Shown in pieces: positions 8,087 to 16,851 of a DNA stretch of 64,000 bases. The notes below the pieces were generated by a model. The model was not told where the DNA came from, did no database searches, and was given only the letters and a program-made list of their open reading frames with translations. How positions within the stretch are numbered: position 1 is the first letter of the stretch; every line of letters begins with the position of its first letter. A program made the translations under genes and the position numbers. Source of the DNA: Jiangella endophytica (GTDB taxonomy: Bacteria; Actinomycetota; Actinomycetes; Jiangellales; Jiangellaceae); assembly GCF_003427025.1 (NCBI RefSeq), contig NZ_QVAI01000021.1:62001-126000 (forward strand). Reading direction: 5' to 3'.

Positions 8087-10368
8087 CGAACCTCGGACAG
8101 GCGGAACCAGTCGAACGTCGCGACGGTCGCGGGCGTGGCGCCGCCGCCGGCGTAGAGGCCGATCTGCGGCGACGTGTCCGCCGGCAACGTCCACGTCGCG
8201 CCCCACCGCCAGGTCTCGCCGTCGCGCGACGAGGCGGAGCGGTACCGGTGCTCGCCGGTCTCCGGGTCGGTGGTGTGGGCGATCCGCAGCCACATCGTCT
8301 CGGCCACCGGCCCGCCGAGGTGGGCGCCCCACCGCAGCGTGCCGTTCTCGTTCAGCTCCTTGCCGAACTCGACCTGCCGGGTGCCCCAGATCGCGACGTC
8401 GCCGAGCCGCAGCAGGTTGTCGTCGTCGACCCGGACGATCAGGCCGGCCTGCTGGTAGTTGCGGATCGTGCCGGAGCCGAGATCGAGGTGCAGCTTGGTC
8501 TCGGCGATCCAGTCGCCCTCCGGCGGCGTGCGCAGCAGCAGCGGACCGGTGTTGCCCGTGCCGACGACGTCGACGGAGGCCAGCGGCCAGGTCAGCGCGC
8601 CGTCGCCCGCGGTCACGGTCGACGACGGCCGCACCCAGCTCCAGCCGTCGCCGAGAGCCGGGTCGTCGAAGTCCTCGGTGAAGACGGCGTCCCCGGCCCG
8701 CGGCTCGTCGACCCGCTCGGTGACCGGCCGGTGCGCCGCGACGACGGTGAGGTTGTCGACCTGCGCGGGCCCGCCGGACGCGGCCAGCGTGACGGGACGC
8801 GGCTTGGCCACGCCGCGGGGCAGATCGACGGCGACCTCGGCGTCGGCGTCGCCGAGCCGGCTCTCCGCCAGCCGCGCGACGACGCGCCCGTCGCGCAGCT
8901 CGACCGACAGCGCCGTCCACTCGTCGCCGTCGTAGCGCGACGGCAGCGGCGCGGTGCCGGTCTCCGCCCGGCGGCCCAGCGTCGACGTGACGGTGAGCGT
9001 CCGCTCCTCGGCGTCGACGGTCACCGTGACGCCGTTGCGCCCCGACTGCGCGACCCCGACCGAGACCTGGCCGGAGACCCGTACGTCGGCCTCGACCCGC
9101 AGGTCCCGGGGCGCGTTCCGCGCGGTTCGCGCCTCGGCGCCGTCGGACAGGTCCGCGAGGTCGCCGCCGTCGCCGGACGGGTCCGTGCCGGCCGTCCAGC
9201 TGCCGCGCACCGCCGTCAGCGCGTTGTTCGCGGCCGGCGCCGACGCGTCGATGCCCAGCTCGCTCGCCGTCACCGGCGCCGGCTGCGGCGTGTCCGACGG
9301 TCCCGCCCCCGCCCGCGCGACCGGCCAGCCGTCGATCCAGTCCAGCCGGTCGACCAGCGTCGGCCGCTCGTTGATCCCGCCGGGCGCGTCCAGCCAGGCG
9401 TCGTCGCGATCGATCGCGTGGTAGACGATGTGGTCCTGCCCGGACACGTCGGTGACGATCGTGTGGTGGCCGACGCCGATCCAGCGGTTGCCGTTCTGCG
9501 CCAGCACCTGGGTGCCGCCGACCCGCGAGTCCAGCATCGAGACGCCCTCGTGGTCGACGAACGGGCCGAGCGGGCTTTGCGACCGGCCCGCGTAGACGCT
9601 GTAGCCGGTGACCGGCCCGGCGCAGCAGTTCGCCGACGACGCCGTCAGGTAGTACCAGCCGTCCCGCTCGACCACGAACGAGCCCTCGTACCGGTCGCCG
9701 ACCGTGACCTGTGTCGGCGACCCGACGGCGCGCAGCCCGGACTCGTCCAGCTCGGTCACCCACAGGCCGCCGTGGTAGCCGCCGAAGTACAGGTAGCGCT
9801 TGCCGTCCGACGCCGACAGCAGCGCCGGGTCGATGGTGTTGAAGTAGTTGCCGCCGCCGGCCGGACGCGGCGCGACCACCGCCCCGCCGGAGTCGGTCCA
9901 CGGACCGGCCGGGGTCGGCGCCGTCGCGGCGCCGATCGCGTAGTTCCACTGGCCGGGCTCGGCGATCGTGTCGGTGACGGTGTAGTACATGACGTACTGC
10001 CCGTCGACGTAGCGGATGTCCGGCGCCCAGTAGAACGAGGTGCTCGTCGTCCAGGCCGGCCGGTCGGCGTCGTCGAACACCGTCCCGAGGTACTCCCAGT
10101 CGACGAAGTCGCGGGACCGGGCGATGTGCATGAGCCCGAACTCGCTCGGCGCCTCGGTCAGCGGATCGCTGGTCGCGTACAGGTACCACCAGCCGTCCTT
10201 GCCGCGCAGCACGGCCGGGTCGGCGTAGGTGTCGGAGAACTCACTCGAGATCGGGTTCTGCGTGACGGGCTCGGCGGCCGGTTCGGCGGTGGCGAGCGGG
10301 GCCGCGGCGGGCAACGCCAGCACGACGGCGGCGATGCCGGCGAGGAACCTACGACGCACGGGGATCAT
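8083..10368 (-). CDS. Secreted multidomain GH43 glycoside hydrolase
   Basis: A 761-residue exported enzyme. The frame extends upstream, but the ATG at 10368 gives MIPVRRRFLAG, a Tat-like signal, and an ATGA overlap with the permease. The N-terminal propeller (about 40-340) carries the GH43 acids in DTYADPAVL, NTIDPALL and RYEGSFVVERDG. A middle beta-rich region and a C-terminal laminin-like/concanavalin module (ending in TFDWFRL) follow, as in GH43 proteins with appended PF17851-type domains. It should cleave arabinan or arabinoxylan side chains outside the cell, feeding the importer encoded just upstream. Exact linkage is unknown. Confidence 0.85.
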   Translation of the reverse strand: MIPVRRRFLAGIAAVVLALPAAAPLATAEPAAEPVTQNPISSEFSDTYADPAVLRGKDGWWYLYATSDPLTEAPSEFGLMHIARSRDFVDWEYLGTVFDDADRPAWTTSTSFYWAPDIRYVDGQYVMYYTVTDTIAEPGQWNYAIGAATAPTPAGPWTDSGGAVVAPRPAGGGNYFNTIDPALLSASDGKRYLYFGGYHGGLWVTELDESGLRAVGSPTQVTVGDRYEGSFVVERDGWYYLTASSANCCAGPVTGYSVYAGRSQSPLGPFVDHEGVSMLDSRVGGTQVLAQNGNRWIGVGHHTIVTDVSGQDHIVYHAIDRDDAWLDAPGGINERPTLVDRLDWIDGWPVARAGAGPSDTPQPAPVTASELGIDASAPAANNALTAVRGSWTAGTDPSGDGGDLADLSDGAEARTARNAPRDLRVEADVRVSGQVSVGVAQSGRNGVTVTVDAEERTLTVTSTLGRRAETGTAPLPSRYDGDEWTALSVELRDGRVVARLAESRLGDADAEVAVDLPRGVAKPRPVTLAASGGPAQVDNLTVVAAHRPVTERVDEPRAGDAVFTEDFDDPALGDGWSWVRPSSTVTAGDGALTWPLASVDVVGTGNTGPLLLRTPPEGDWIAETKLHLDLGSGTIRNYQQAGLIVRVDDDNLLRLGDVAIWGTRQVEFGKELNENGTLRWGAHLGGPVAETMWLRIAHTTDPETGEHRYRSASSRDGETWRWGATWTLPADTSPQIGLYAGGGATPATVATFDWFRLSEVR

Positions 10369-11261
10369 CCCTTCAGTCCGCTGCGCGACACGCCTTCGAT
10401 GACGTATCGCTGCGTGAACAGGAACAGGATCAGGACGGGAACGCTGGCGACGAACGCGCCGGCCATGATGACCGGGTAGTCCGTGGTGTACGCGCCCTGC
10501 AGCAGCCGCAGCCCGGCCGGCAGCGTGAGCCGCTCCGGGCTGAACAGGACGTAGATCGGCCAGACGAAGTCGTTCCAGTTCGACAGGAACGACAGCACCG
10601 CCAGCGTGGCCAGCGCCGGCTTGGAGTTCGGCAGGACGATGCGGGTGAAGATCTGCCACTGGTTGGCGCCGTCGATCAGCGCCGCCTCCTCCAGCTCACC
10701 GGGCAGCATCGCGAAGAACTGCCGGAGGAAGAACACCCCGAACGCGCCGGCGGCACCGGGCACGGCCAGCGCCCAGACGGTGTCCAGCCAGCCCAGCTGG
10801 TCGATGATCAGGTAGTTCGGGATCAGGAACACGAACCCCGGTACGAACAGTGTCGACACGATCACCACGAACAGCACGCCCCGGCCGCGGAAGTGCAGCC
10901 GGGCCAGCGCGTACGCCGCCGTCGACGCGACCGCGAGCACCAGCACCATGTGCAGGGTCGCCGCCAGCAGGCTGTTGAGGAACCAGCGCAGCACCGGGTA
11001 GGCGCCGTCCAGCCGCAGCAGCCCTTCGTAGGCGGAGAACGTCGGCGACGACGGCAGCAGCGTCGGCGGGACGGACGTCGCCTCCGGGTTGGTCTTGATC
11101 GACGTCAGGAACATCCAGACGATCGGCCCGACGAAGATGACCGTCAGCACCAGCAGGAACAGCCAGAACATGCCCTGCCTGAGGAGCGCGCCGGGCGCTC
11201 CGGCGCCGTGGCGTGGACCGGCCGAACGCGAGCCGGCCTCGGGACGTGTCAGGACCGTCAT
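10365..11261 (-). CDS. Carbohydrate ABC transporter permease (CUT1, MalG-like)
   Basis: A 298-residue inner-membrane permease with six predicted helices. The coupling (EAA) loop ELEEAALIDGANQWQIFTRIVLP, which docks the ATPase, is clear in the second half, and the C-terminus VIEGVSRSGLKG is typical of MalG-type subunits. The ATG at 11261 overlaps the stop of the partner permease, and its own stop overlaps the GH43 start. It should form a heterodimer with the 11258-12208 product and import arabino-oligosaccharides delivered by the solute-binding lipoprotein. No ATPase gene is present in the cluster. Confidence 0.93.
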   Translation of the reverse strand: MTVLTRPEAGSRSAGPRHGAGAPGALLRQGMFWLFLLVLTVIFVGPIVWMFLTSIKTNPEATSVPPTLLPSSPTFSAYEGLLRLDGAYPVLRWFLNSLLAATLHMVLVLAVASTAAYALARLHFRGRGVLFVVIVSTLFVPGFVFLIPNYLIIDQLGWLDTVWALAVPGAAGAFGVFFLRQFFAMLPGELEEAALIDGANQWQIFTRIVLPNSKPALATLAVLSFLSNWNDFVWPIYVLFSPERLTLPAGLRLLQGAYTTDYPVIMAGAFVASVPVLILFLFTQRYVIEGVSRSGLKG

Positions 11262-12208
11262 CGCGGCCTCCTCTCCCGCATGGCCAGCACCTGGACGATC
11301 GAGACGATGCCCAGGATCACCGCGAGCAGGTACGACATCGCCGCGGCGCTGCCCATCCGGAACCGCTCCAGGCCCTCGGCGAGCATGACGATGAGCGCGG
11401 TCCGGGTACTGTCGCCCGGCCCGCCGTTGGTCACCAGCAGCGCCTGGCCGAACATGTTCGCCGACGCCAGGATCGTGATCGTCACGACGAACAGGTGCAC
11501 TGTGCGCAGGCCGGGCAGCGTCACGTTCCGGAACTGCTGCCAGACCGACGCGCCGTCGACCCGCGCCGCGTCGTACAGCTCGCCGGGGATGTCCTGCATG
11601 CCGGCCAGATAGATGATCGTGTTGAAGCCCAGCGTCCACCACACGGTCATCGCGACCAGGCTGATCCAGGCCCACGGCTGGGCGGTGATCCACGGCGTCG
11701 AGGTGCCGAACAGCCCGTTCACGATGCCGATGTTCGGGTCCAGCATGAAGCGGAACAGCAGGCCGATGACGGCGACGCCCAGCACGTACGGCATGAAGAA
11801 GATCGCCCGGAACACCGTGCGGCCGGGGAACTTCCGGTTCAGCAGGACCGCCAGCCCGAGCGGGATGGCCACGAGGAACGGCACGCTGGCGACGGTGAAG
11901 ATCGCCGTGGCGCGCATGCCGTTCCAGAACATCTCGAACACGGCCGACGTCGAGTCGAACAGCGCGGCGTAGTTGTCCAGCCCGATGAACGGCCGGTTCG
12001 GGAGCATGAAGTCCCAGTCGTGCAGGCTCATCCAGATCCCCAGCGCCGCCGGGGCGAGGATGAACGTCGCGAAGATGACCAGGAACGGCGCCATGAACGC
12101 GTACGGCGTCCACGGCGCGTGCCGGCGGATGCGCGTGGGGGAGGACCGGGCACCGGGCCCGCGCGCGGCGTCGCCGCGCGCGGGTGCCGTGGTCGTGGGG
12201 GAGGCCAC
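11258..12208 (-). CDS. Carbohydrate ABC transporter permease (CUT1, MalF-like)
   Basis: A 316-residue sugar permease with a basic cytoplasmic N-terminus, six predicted helices, and the EAA loop ELYDAARVDGASVWQQFRNVTLP. LVTNGGPGDST near residue 265 is characteristic of MalF/UgpA-type subunits. The start is a GTG at 12208, only 4 bp after the solute-binding protein stop, so the two are translated together. It pairs with the downstream permease. The substrate is inferred as arabinose-containing oligosaccharide from the flanking GH51 and GH43 genes. Confidence 0.93.
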   Translation of the reverse strand: MASPTTTAPARGDAARGPGARSSPTRIRRHAPWTPYAFMAPFLVIFATFILAPAALGIWMSLHDWDFMLPNRPFIGLDNYAALFDSTSAVFEMFWNGMRATAIFTVASVPFLVAIPLGLAVLLNRKFPGRTVFRAIFFMPYVLGVAVIGLLFRFMLDPNIGIVNGLFGTSTPWITAQPWAWISLVAMTVWWTLGFNTIIYLAGMQDIPGELYDAARVDGASVWQQFRNVTLPGLRTVHLFVVTITILASANMFGQALLVTNGGPGDSTRTALIVMLAEGLERFRMGSAAAMSYLLAVILGIVSIVQVLAMRERRPR

Positions 12209-12212
12209 GGGA

Positions 12213-13550
12213 CTACCCCTCGTACCGGTCGCGGTTCTCTTCCAGCTTCTTGGTGGCCCGCTCGGCCGCCTCCGAGAGCGCCACGGCCGGTTCCTTGGTC
12301 AGCAGCACGGCCTCGTTCAGCGCCTGGTCGAAGTCCTTGAACGCGTCGCTGATGCCCGGCACCGCGGGCGGGAAGTGCAGGTAGTCGACCTGCTGCGCGA
12401 GGGCGGCCTGCTCCGGCAGCGCCTCGAACTCGGCCGACTCGCGGACGGAGTTGCGGGCCGGCACCTGGCCGCCTTCAGCCCACGCGATGGACTGCTGGCT
12501 GACCCAGTTGATGAACACCCGCGACGCCGCCAGCTTGTCCTCGTTGGGCGTGCGCTGGCGCATGACGACGAAGTTGTGCGAGCCGGCCCAGGCCGCCTCG
12601 GTGCCGCCGATGTTCGGCAGCGGCGCGACGCCCCACTGCAGGTCCGGCACCTCCTTGAGGGAGTTGATGTGCCAGATGCCGTTCCAGTTGAACGCGGCCT
12701 GGCCGTTCTGCAGCGCGATCGCGTCGGCGTCCTGGCCGACGTCCGAAGGGCTCCAGCCGTTGTTGATGGCGTCGACCATCCAGGTCAGCGCCTGCACGCC
12801 GGGGTCCTCCGCCCAGGTGACCTCGGTGCCGTCGGCGTTGAACAGGTCGCCGCCGAACTGCCAGATCAGCGACTGCAGCGTCATGCTGCCGGTGAACGGG
12901 TGCGGCGACATCCAGTGGCCCTGGATCCCGGCCGCGGCCAGCGTCTCCAGCGCCGCCTCGTACGACGTCCGGTCGGTCGGCGGGTTCTCCGGGTCCAGCC
13001 CGGCCGACTCCAGGACCGTCTTGTTGTAGAAGTAGCCGAGCGGGTGCACGTCCAGCGGGATGCCGAAGCGCTGCCCGTCGTACTCGCCGGCGGTCCAGAC
13101 GGCGTCGGCGAAGTCGCCGGCCTTCAGGTCCAGCGCCGAAGCGACGTCGTCGAGCGGAACGATGACGTTGCGGGCGGCGTTCGTCGGCAGCGAGTCGATG
13201 TGCATGATGCCGACGTCGGGGCCGTTGCCGGACTGCACCGCCGTCGGGACCTTCTGGTAGTAGTCGGCCCACTCCATCACCGTCATCTTCACGGCGATGT
13301 TCGGGTGCTCGGAGTTGAACGTGTCGACGAGCTCCTGCATGAACGGGCCGTCGCCGCCGGTGAAGCCGTTCCAGAACGCCAGCTCGACGTCCGGGCCCTC
13401 GTAGCCGCTGGCGCCGCCGTCCCCTTCGGCCGGTTCGGCGCCGGGGGACTGCGAGCCGCCGCCGCAGCCGCTGAGGATGACGCCGGCGCCGATCATGCCG
13501 GTCGCGGTGAGGAAACGCCGTCGGGTGAACGGGTTGGTTCGTGTGGTCAC
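12213..13550 (-). CDS. Extracellular solute-binding lipoprotein of a sugar ABC importer
   Basis: A 445-residue family-1 solute-binding protein. It has a combined Tat/lipoprotein signal: TRRRFLTATG followed by ILSGCGGG, so the mature Cys is near 29. Bound-sugar folds are indicated by VELAFWNGFTGGDG, NGPDVGIMHIDS and the Trp-rich AFNWNGIWHINSL. The GTG at 13550 is chosen over longer frames because an AGGAGC ribosome-binding site lies 8 bp upstream and the signal starts there. It sits between the GH51 gene (26-bp gap) and the permeases and should bind extracellular arabino-oligosaccharides. Confidence 0.93.
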   Translation of the reverse strand: MTTRTNPFTRRRFLTATGMIGAGVILSGCGGGSQSPGAEPAEGDGGASGYEGPDVELAFWNGFTGGDGPFMQELVDTFNSEHPNIAVKMTVMEWADYYQKVPTAVQSGNGPDVGIMHIDSLPTNAARNVIVPLDDVASALDLKAGDFADAVWTAGEYDGQRFGIPLDVHPLGYFYNKTVLESAGLDPENPPTDRTSYEAALETLAAAGIQGHWMSPHPFTGSMTLQSLIWQFGGDLFNADGTEVTWAEDPGVQALTWMVDAINNGWSPSDVGQDADAIALQNGQAAFNWNGIWHINSLKEVPDLQWGVAPLPNIGGTEAAWAGSHNFVVMRQRTPNEDKLAASRVFINWVSQQSIAWAEGGQVPARNSVRESAEFEALPEQAALAQQVDYLHFPPAVPGISDAFKDFDQALNEAVLLTKEPAVALSEAAERATKKLEENRDRYEG

Positions 13551-13576
13551 AGCTGCTCCTTCGCAGACGTGCCGGG

Positions 13577-15088
13577 TCAGTTCCCGAGCCGGATGAGGTG
13601 CCAGGACGACGGCGGCAGGGTCGCGGTGAGCGTCTGGTCGCCGTCGAGGACGGTGCCGTTGGCCGGACGCGGGACGACCCGGTCCGGGTGCTCGGCGGTG
13701 TTCGTGGCGGACGGGTCGGTCTCGGCGATGGCGAGGTGCTCCACCAGCCGCAGCCGCTCGCCGAAGGCGCGAAGCGGGACGGTGAGCCGGGCCGGCTCCG
13801 TGCGGTTCCGGTTCGCGGCCAGCAGCGTGAGCGCGCCGGTCTCCGGGTCCTGGACGGCGCTCACCCGGGTGGCGGGGACGTCGCCGTAGCGCTGCGTCGG
13901 CAGCTGCGCCGTCCGCACGGCCGTGCGCAGCACCGTCCCGCGGGCGTGCCGGGCGGTCAGCGCGAACGGATGGAAGATGGTCTGCCGCCAGGCCGGACCG
14001 CCCGCCTGCGTCATGATCGGCGCGATCACGTTGACCAGCTGGGCCTGGCAGGCGATCGAGACCCGGTCGCAGTGGTCCAGCAGCGCCATCAGCAGGTCGC
14101 CGACCACGACAGCGTCGGTGACGTCGTACACGTCCTCGATCAGCGGCGCGTTCTCGTTCCGCTCGAGCGTGTCCTGCCCGGAGAAACGGTGCTGGTACCA
14201 GACGTTCCACTCGTCGAAGGAGATCGTCAGCCGCTTGCCGCTGCGCCGGACGGCGCCGACGTGGTCCGCGGTGGCGGCGATCGCGGTGATCATCCGCCGC
14301 ATCTCCTCCGACGAGGCGAGGAAGCTGTCGACGTCGCCGCCGACCGGTTCGAAGTACGCGTGCAGCGAGATGTGGTCGACCAGGTCGTAGGTGTGCTCCA
14401 GGACGGTCCGCTCCCAGCTGCCGAACGTCGGCATGCCGCTGTTGGAGCTGCCGCAGGCGACCAGCTCGAGGTCCGGGTCGGCGCGGCGCATCGCGCGAGC
14501 CGTCTCAGCGGCCAGCCGCCCGTACTCGTCGGCGGTCTTGTGCCCGATCTGCCACAGGCCGTCCATCTCGTTGCCCAGGCACCAGGTGGTGACGCCGTGC
14601 GCGTCCTTGTGCCCGTTGGCGACCCGCCGGTCGGCGGTGCTGGTGCTGCCGGGCGCGAAGTTGGTGTATTCGAGCAGGTCGACGGCGGCGTCCACACCCC
14701 GGGTGCCCAGGTTCACCGCCATGATCGGGTCGACTCCGACACCGCGGGCCCACCGGCAGAACTCGTCGGTGCCGACGGTGTTGGGCTCCAGCGAGCGCCA
14801 GGCGAGGTCGAGTCGACGCGGCCGGTCGGCGACCGGGCCGACCCCGTCCTCCCAGCGGTAGCCGGAGACGAAGTTACCGCCCGGGTAGCGGATCACGGTG
14901 ACGCCCAGCTCGCGGACGAGGTCGGCGACGTCGCCGCGGAACCCGTGCTCGTCGGCGGTCGGGTGGTCGGGCTCGAAGATGCCGCCGTAGACGCACCGGC
15001 CCATGTGCTCGACGAACGACCCGTACAAGCGCGGGTCGACGGTGCCCACGGTGAATGCCGGATCCAGTCCGACCTCGACGTCGTACAA
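13577..15088 (-). CDS. Alpha-L-arabinofuranosidase, GH51
   Basis: A 503-residue intracellular enzyme that removes terminal arabinofuranose from imported oligosaccharides. It has no signal peptide. The (beta/alpha)8 barrel contains the acid/base Glu174 in LGNEMDGLW and the nucleophile Glu293 in ISFDEWNVWY; the N-terminal LYGSFVEHMGRCVYGGIFEP is a GH51 hallmark, and a C-terminal beta domain follows. No ATG or GTG fits the family start. A TTG at 15088, preceded by ACGGAGG, gives the usual length and first residues (YDVEVGLDPAFTVG). It leads the arabinan operon, divergent from the LacI regulator. Confidence 0.95.
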   Translation of the reverse strand: MYDVEVGLDPAFTVGTVDPRLYGSFVEHMGRCVYGGIFEPDHPTADEHGFRGDVADLVRELGVTVIRYPGGNFVSGYRWEDGVGPVADRPRRLDLAWRSLEPNTVGTDEFCRWARGVGVDPIMAVNLGTRGVDAAVDLLEYTNFAPGSTSTADRRVANGHKDAHGVTTWCLGNEMDGLWQIGHKTADEYGRLAAETARAMRRADPDLELVACGSSNSGMPTFGSWERTVLEHTYDLVDHISLHAYFEPVGGDVDSFLASSEEMRRMITAIAATADHVGAVRRSGKRLTISFDEWNVWYQHRFSGQDTLERNENAPLIEDVYDVTDAVVVGDLLMALLDHCDRVSIACQAQLVNVIAPIMTQAGGPAWRQTIFHPFALTARHARGTVLRTAVRTAQLPTQRYGDVPATRVSAVQDPETGALTLLAANRNRTEPARLTVPLRAFGERLRLVEHLAIAETDPSATNTAEHPDRVVPRPANGTVLDGDQTLTATLPPSSWHLIRLGN

Positions 15089-15193
15089 GAGTGCCTCCGT
15101 GACCTTCCTCGGTGACGCGGCGGTGCGAGAAATCCTGGCATCGGTCCTGCCTGCGTGACGTCCGGTGTCCCCGTTGCGACGTCCGGTCGCCTC

Positions 15194-15280
15194 GGTGACG
15201 CCCGCCGTCACGACGGTGGCCGCCGGTGACGCCCGCCGTCACGACGGTGGCCGCCGGTGACGCCCGCCGTCACGACCGGT
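15194..15280. repeat. 31-bp tandem repeat upstream of the arabinan operon
   Basis: Three units of GGTGACGCCCGCCGTCACGA plus CGGTGGCCGCC start at 15194, 15225 and 15256; the third is incomplete. Each unit holds the palindromic GTGACGCCCGCCGTCAC. It lies in the leader or promoter region of the GH51 gene, so it could form RNA hairpins or bind a protein. Confidence 0.85.
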
Positions 15281-15330
15281 CAGTCGCTCCGGCCCAGCCC
15301 TTCCGCACTGCCTCGCCGGCCTCCGCCGTC

Positions 15331-15373
15331 TTTTACAACGGATAACCGTGCGGACATTTTTACAACGGATAAC
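15331..15373. promoter_or_regulatory. Two direct copies of a LacI-type operator candidate
   Basis: TTTTACAACGGATAACC occurs at 15331-15347 and again, identical, at 15357-15373. The 26-bp spacing would not put the copies on exactly the same face of the helix. The central CG and flanking TTA/TAA resemble LacI-family half-sites. They stand alone as AT-rich sequence between the divergent GH51 operon and the LacI gene, so they are the best candidates for its binding sites and probably overlap the operon promoter. Confidence 0.7.
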
Positions 15374-15500
15374 CTGGAATGTGAAGAGTGTGGGGCGAGT
15401 TGGTCCGGTCCGCTCCGTCGGGCCGGAAAACCGTTCGGCCGGACGCCGGGCGGTGCCTACACTCGGTCAGGTCGTCCTGGGCAGCGAGAGGGGCAGGCAG

Positions 15501-16526
15501 GTGGGTACGCGGCTGAAGGACGTGGCGGACCTCGCCGGGGTGTCGTTCAAGACCGTCTCCAACGTGATCAACAATCACCCGAACGTCACCGAGAAGACCC
15601 GCGAGAAGGTGCTCAAGGCCATCGCGGAGCTGCGCTATCGGCCCAACGTGTCCGCGCGCAGCCTGCGGCACGGGCGGTCCGGGTTCCTCGCCATCGCGCT
15701 GCCGGAGCTGACCTCGCCGTATTTCGCCGCCCTGGCCTCCGAGCTGGGCGCGGTCGCCAAGCGGCAGAGCCTCACGGTGCTGATCGAGGAGACGTTCGGC
15801 GAGGCCGAGCGCGAGCGCATCGCGCTGGACTCCCTCGACACCCAGCTCATCGACGGCGTGGTGTTCAGCCCGATGGCCATGACCTCCGCCGACGTCGCCG
15901 CCCACCCGGGCTCGACGCCCATGGTGCTGCTCGGCGAACGCGGCCACCCGGCCGGCTTCGACCACATCGCCATCGACAACGTCCGTGCCGCGCACGAGGT
16001 CACCTCGCACCTCGTCGGCCTGGGGCGGCGGCACATCGCGGCCATCGGCGCGCAGCGGGCCGGCACCGGCGGTCTGCGCGCCCGTGGCTACCGCGCCGCC
16101 CTGCGCGACGCCGGGCTGCCGGTCGACCGGCAGCTGATCGTGTCCGACCTCGACTTCGGCCGCGCCAGCGGCGCCCAGGCCATGGCCGACCTGCTCGACA
16201 GCGGCCGCCCCGTCGACGCCGTCTTCTGCTTCAACGACCTCATGGCGCTGGGCGCGCTGCGGGTGCTGCACGAGCGCGGCCTGCGCGTCCCCGACGACGT
16301 CGCCGTGGCCGGCTTCGACGACGTCGAGGACGGCCGCTACTCCACGCCGTCGCTCACCACGGTCTCGCCCGACGTGCCGTTCCTCGCCGCCGAGGCGATC
16401 CGCCTGATCGTCCGCCGGCTGGCCGACCCCGAGGCCAAGGCCGAGCGCATCGACGTCCCGTTCACGCTGGAGATCCGCGAGAGCACGGCCGGCCCGGCCG
16501 CGTCAGGAGGGAGTTCTCCTCGCTAG
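15501..16526 (+). CDS. LacI-family transcriptional regulator of the arabinan operon
   Basis: A 341-residue regulator. The N-terminal helix-turn-helix LKDVADLAGVSFKTVSNVINN and hinge helix RPNVSARSLRHGRSG precede a periplasmic-binding-type effector domain (FLAIALPELTSPYF to the C-terminus) with the family signatures DAVFCFNDLMALGAL and DDVAVAGFDDVEDG. The frame continues upstream, but the GTG at 15501 with GAGAGGGG before it gives the standard start. It is divergent from the GH51-ABC-GH43 operon, so a local repressor induced by an arabinose-derived sugar is the simplest reading. Its stop lies in the loop of the palindrome at 16502-16550. Confidence 0.92.
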   Translation: MGTRLKDVADLAGVSFKTVSNVINNHPNVTEKTREKVLKAIAELRYRPNVSARSLRHGRSGFLAIALPELTSPYFAALASELGAVAKRQSLTVLIEETFGEAERERIALDSLDTQLIDGVVFSPMAMTSADVAAHPGSTPMVLLGERGHPAGFDHIAIDNVRAAHEVTSHLVGLGRRHIAAIGAQRAGTGGLRARGYRAALRDAGLPVDRQLIVSDLDFGRASGAQAMADLLDSGRPVDAVFCFNDLMALGALRVLHERGLRVPDDVAVAGFDDVEDGRYSTPSLTTVSPDVPFLAAEAIRLIVRRLADPEAKAERIDVPFTLEIRESTAGPAASGGSSPR

Positions 16527-16550
16527 AGCGGGCGAAAACTCCCTCCCGGC
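16502..16550. repeat. Palindrome, left member of a matched pair
   Basis: AGGAGGGAGTT (16505-16515) pairs with AACTCCCTCC (16537-16546) across a 21-nt loop that contains the stop codon of the LacI gene. The GTCAGGAGGGAGT arm is repeated in the palindrome at 16744-16793, on the other side of a nuclease remnant. Confidence 0.75.
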
Positions 16551-16743
16551 AGCCCGGTCAGCGGCCTCGATCTGCTCGTGGTGTCGCCGGCGACACCGGG
16601 AGGACCACCCAGCCGAGCGCGGCCGGCCGGGCCCGGCGGCGCTCGGTCTGTTCCGGCGCGTCGCCGAACCCGTGGAACGAGCGCGAATCGACCTCGAGGA
16701 TCAACCGCCGCTCCGGCCGGCAGCCGTCCGGGACGATCCAGGC
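16503..16743 (-). pseudogene. C-terminal remnant of a DUF559/Vsr-like nuclease gene
   Basis: Read on the minus strand, this interval encodes WIVPDGCRPERRLILEVDSR followed by SFHGFGDAPEQTERRRARPAALGW. The pattern is the one seen at the end of actinobacterial DUF559/Vsr-fold endonucleases: a catalytic-type acidic residue, an aromatic/His step, an Arg-rich helix and a terminal LGW strand. There is no room for the N-terminal domain and no start or ribosome-binding site, so it is a fragment. It lies exactly between two palindromes with the same arm sequence. Compare the intact gene at 42167-43063. Confidence 0.5.
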
Positions 16744-16793
16744 CGTCAGGAGGGAGTGTCACCTGCGTGAGCAAGGGAAACTCCCTCCTGACG
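16744..16793. repeat. Palindrome, right member of a matched pair
   Basis: Perfect 14-bp arms, CGTCAGGAGGGAGT (16744-16757) and its complement (16780-16793), around a 22-nt loop. The arm matches that of the palindrome at 16502-16550; the loop does not. It could serve as a terminator for the DoxX gene at 16852-17289. Confidence 0.8.
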
Positions 16794-16851
16794 CGAGCCG
16801 TTGGCTGACGGCCGTTCCGGGACGGTTGCCGGCGATTGGCGATTCGATCTT

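Noticed and set aside
8056-10479. Plus-strand 807-codon frame opposite the GH43 gene
   Set aside because: Arg/Val/Asp-rich shadow with no domain; the minus-strand frame has GH43 catalytic motifs and a signal peptide.
15194-15280. Tandem 31-bp units as a CRISPR array
   Set aside because: The units are contiguous with no variable spacers, and no cas genes are nearby.
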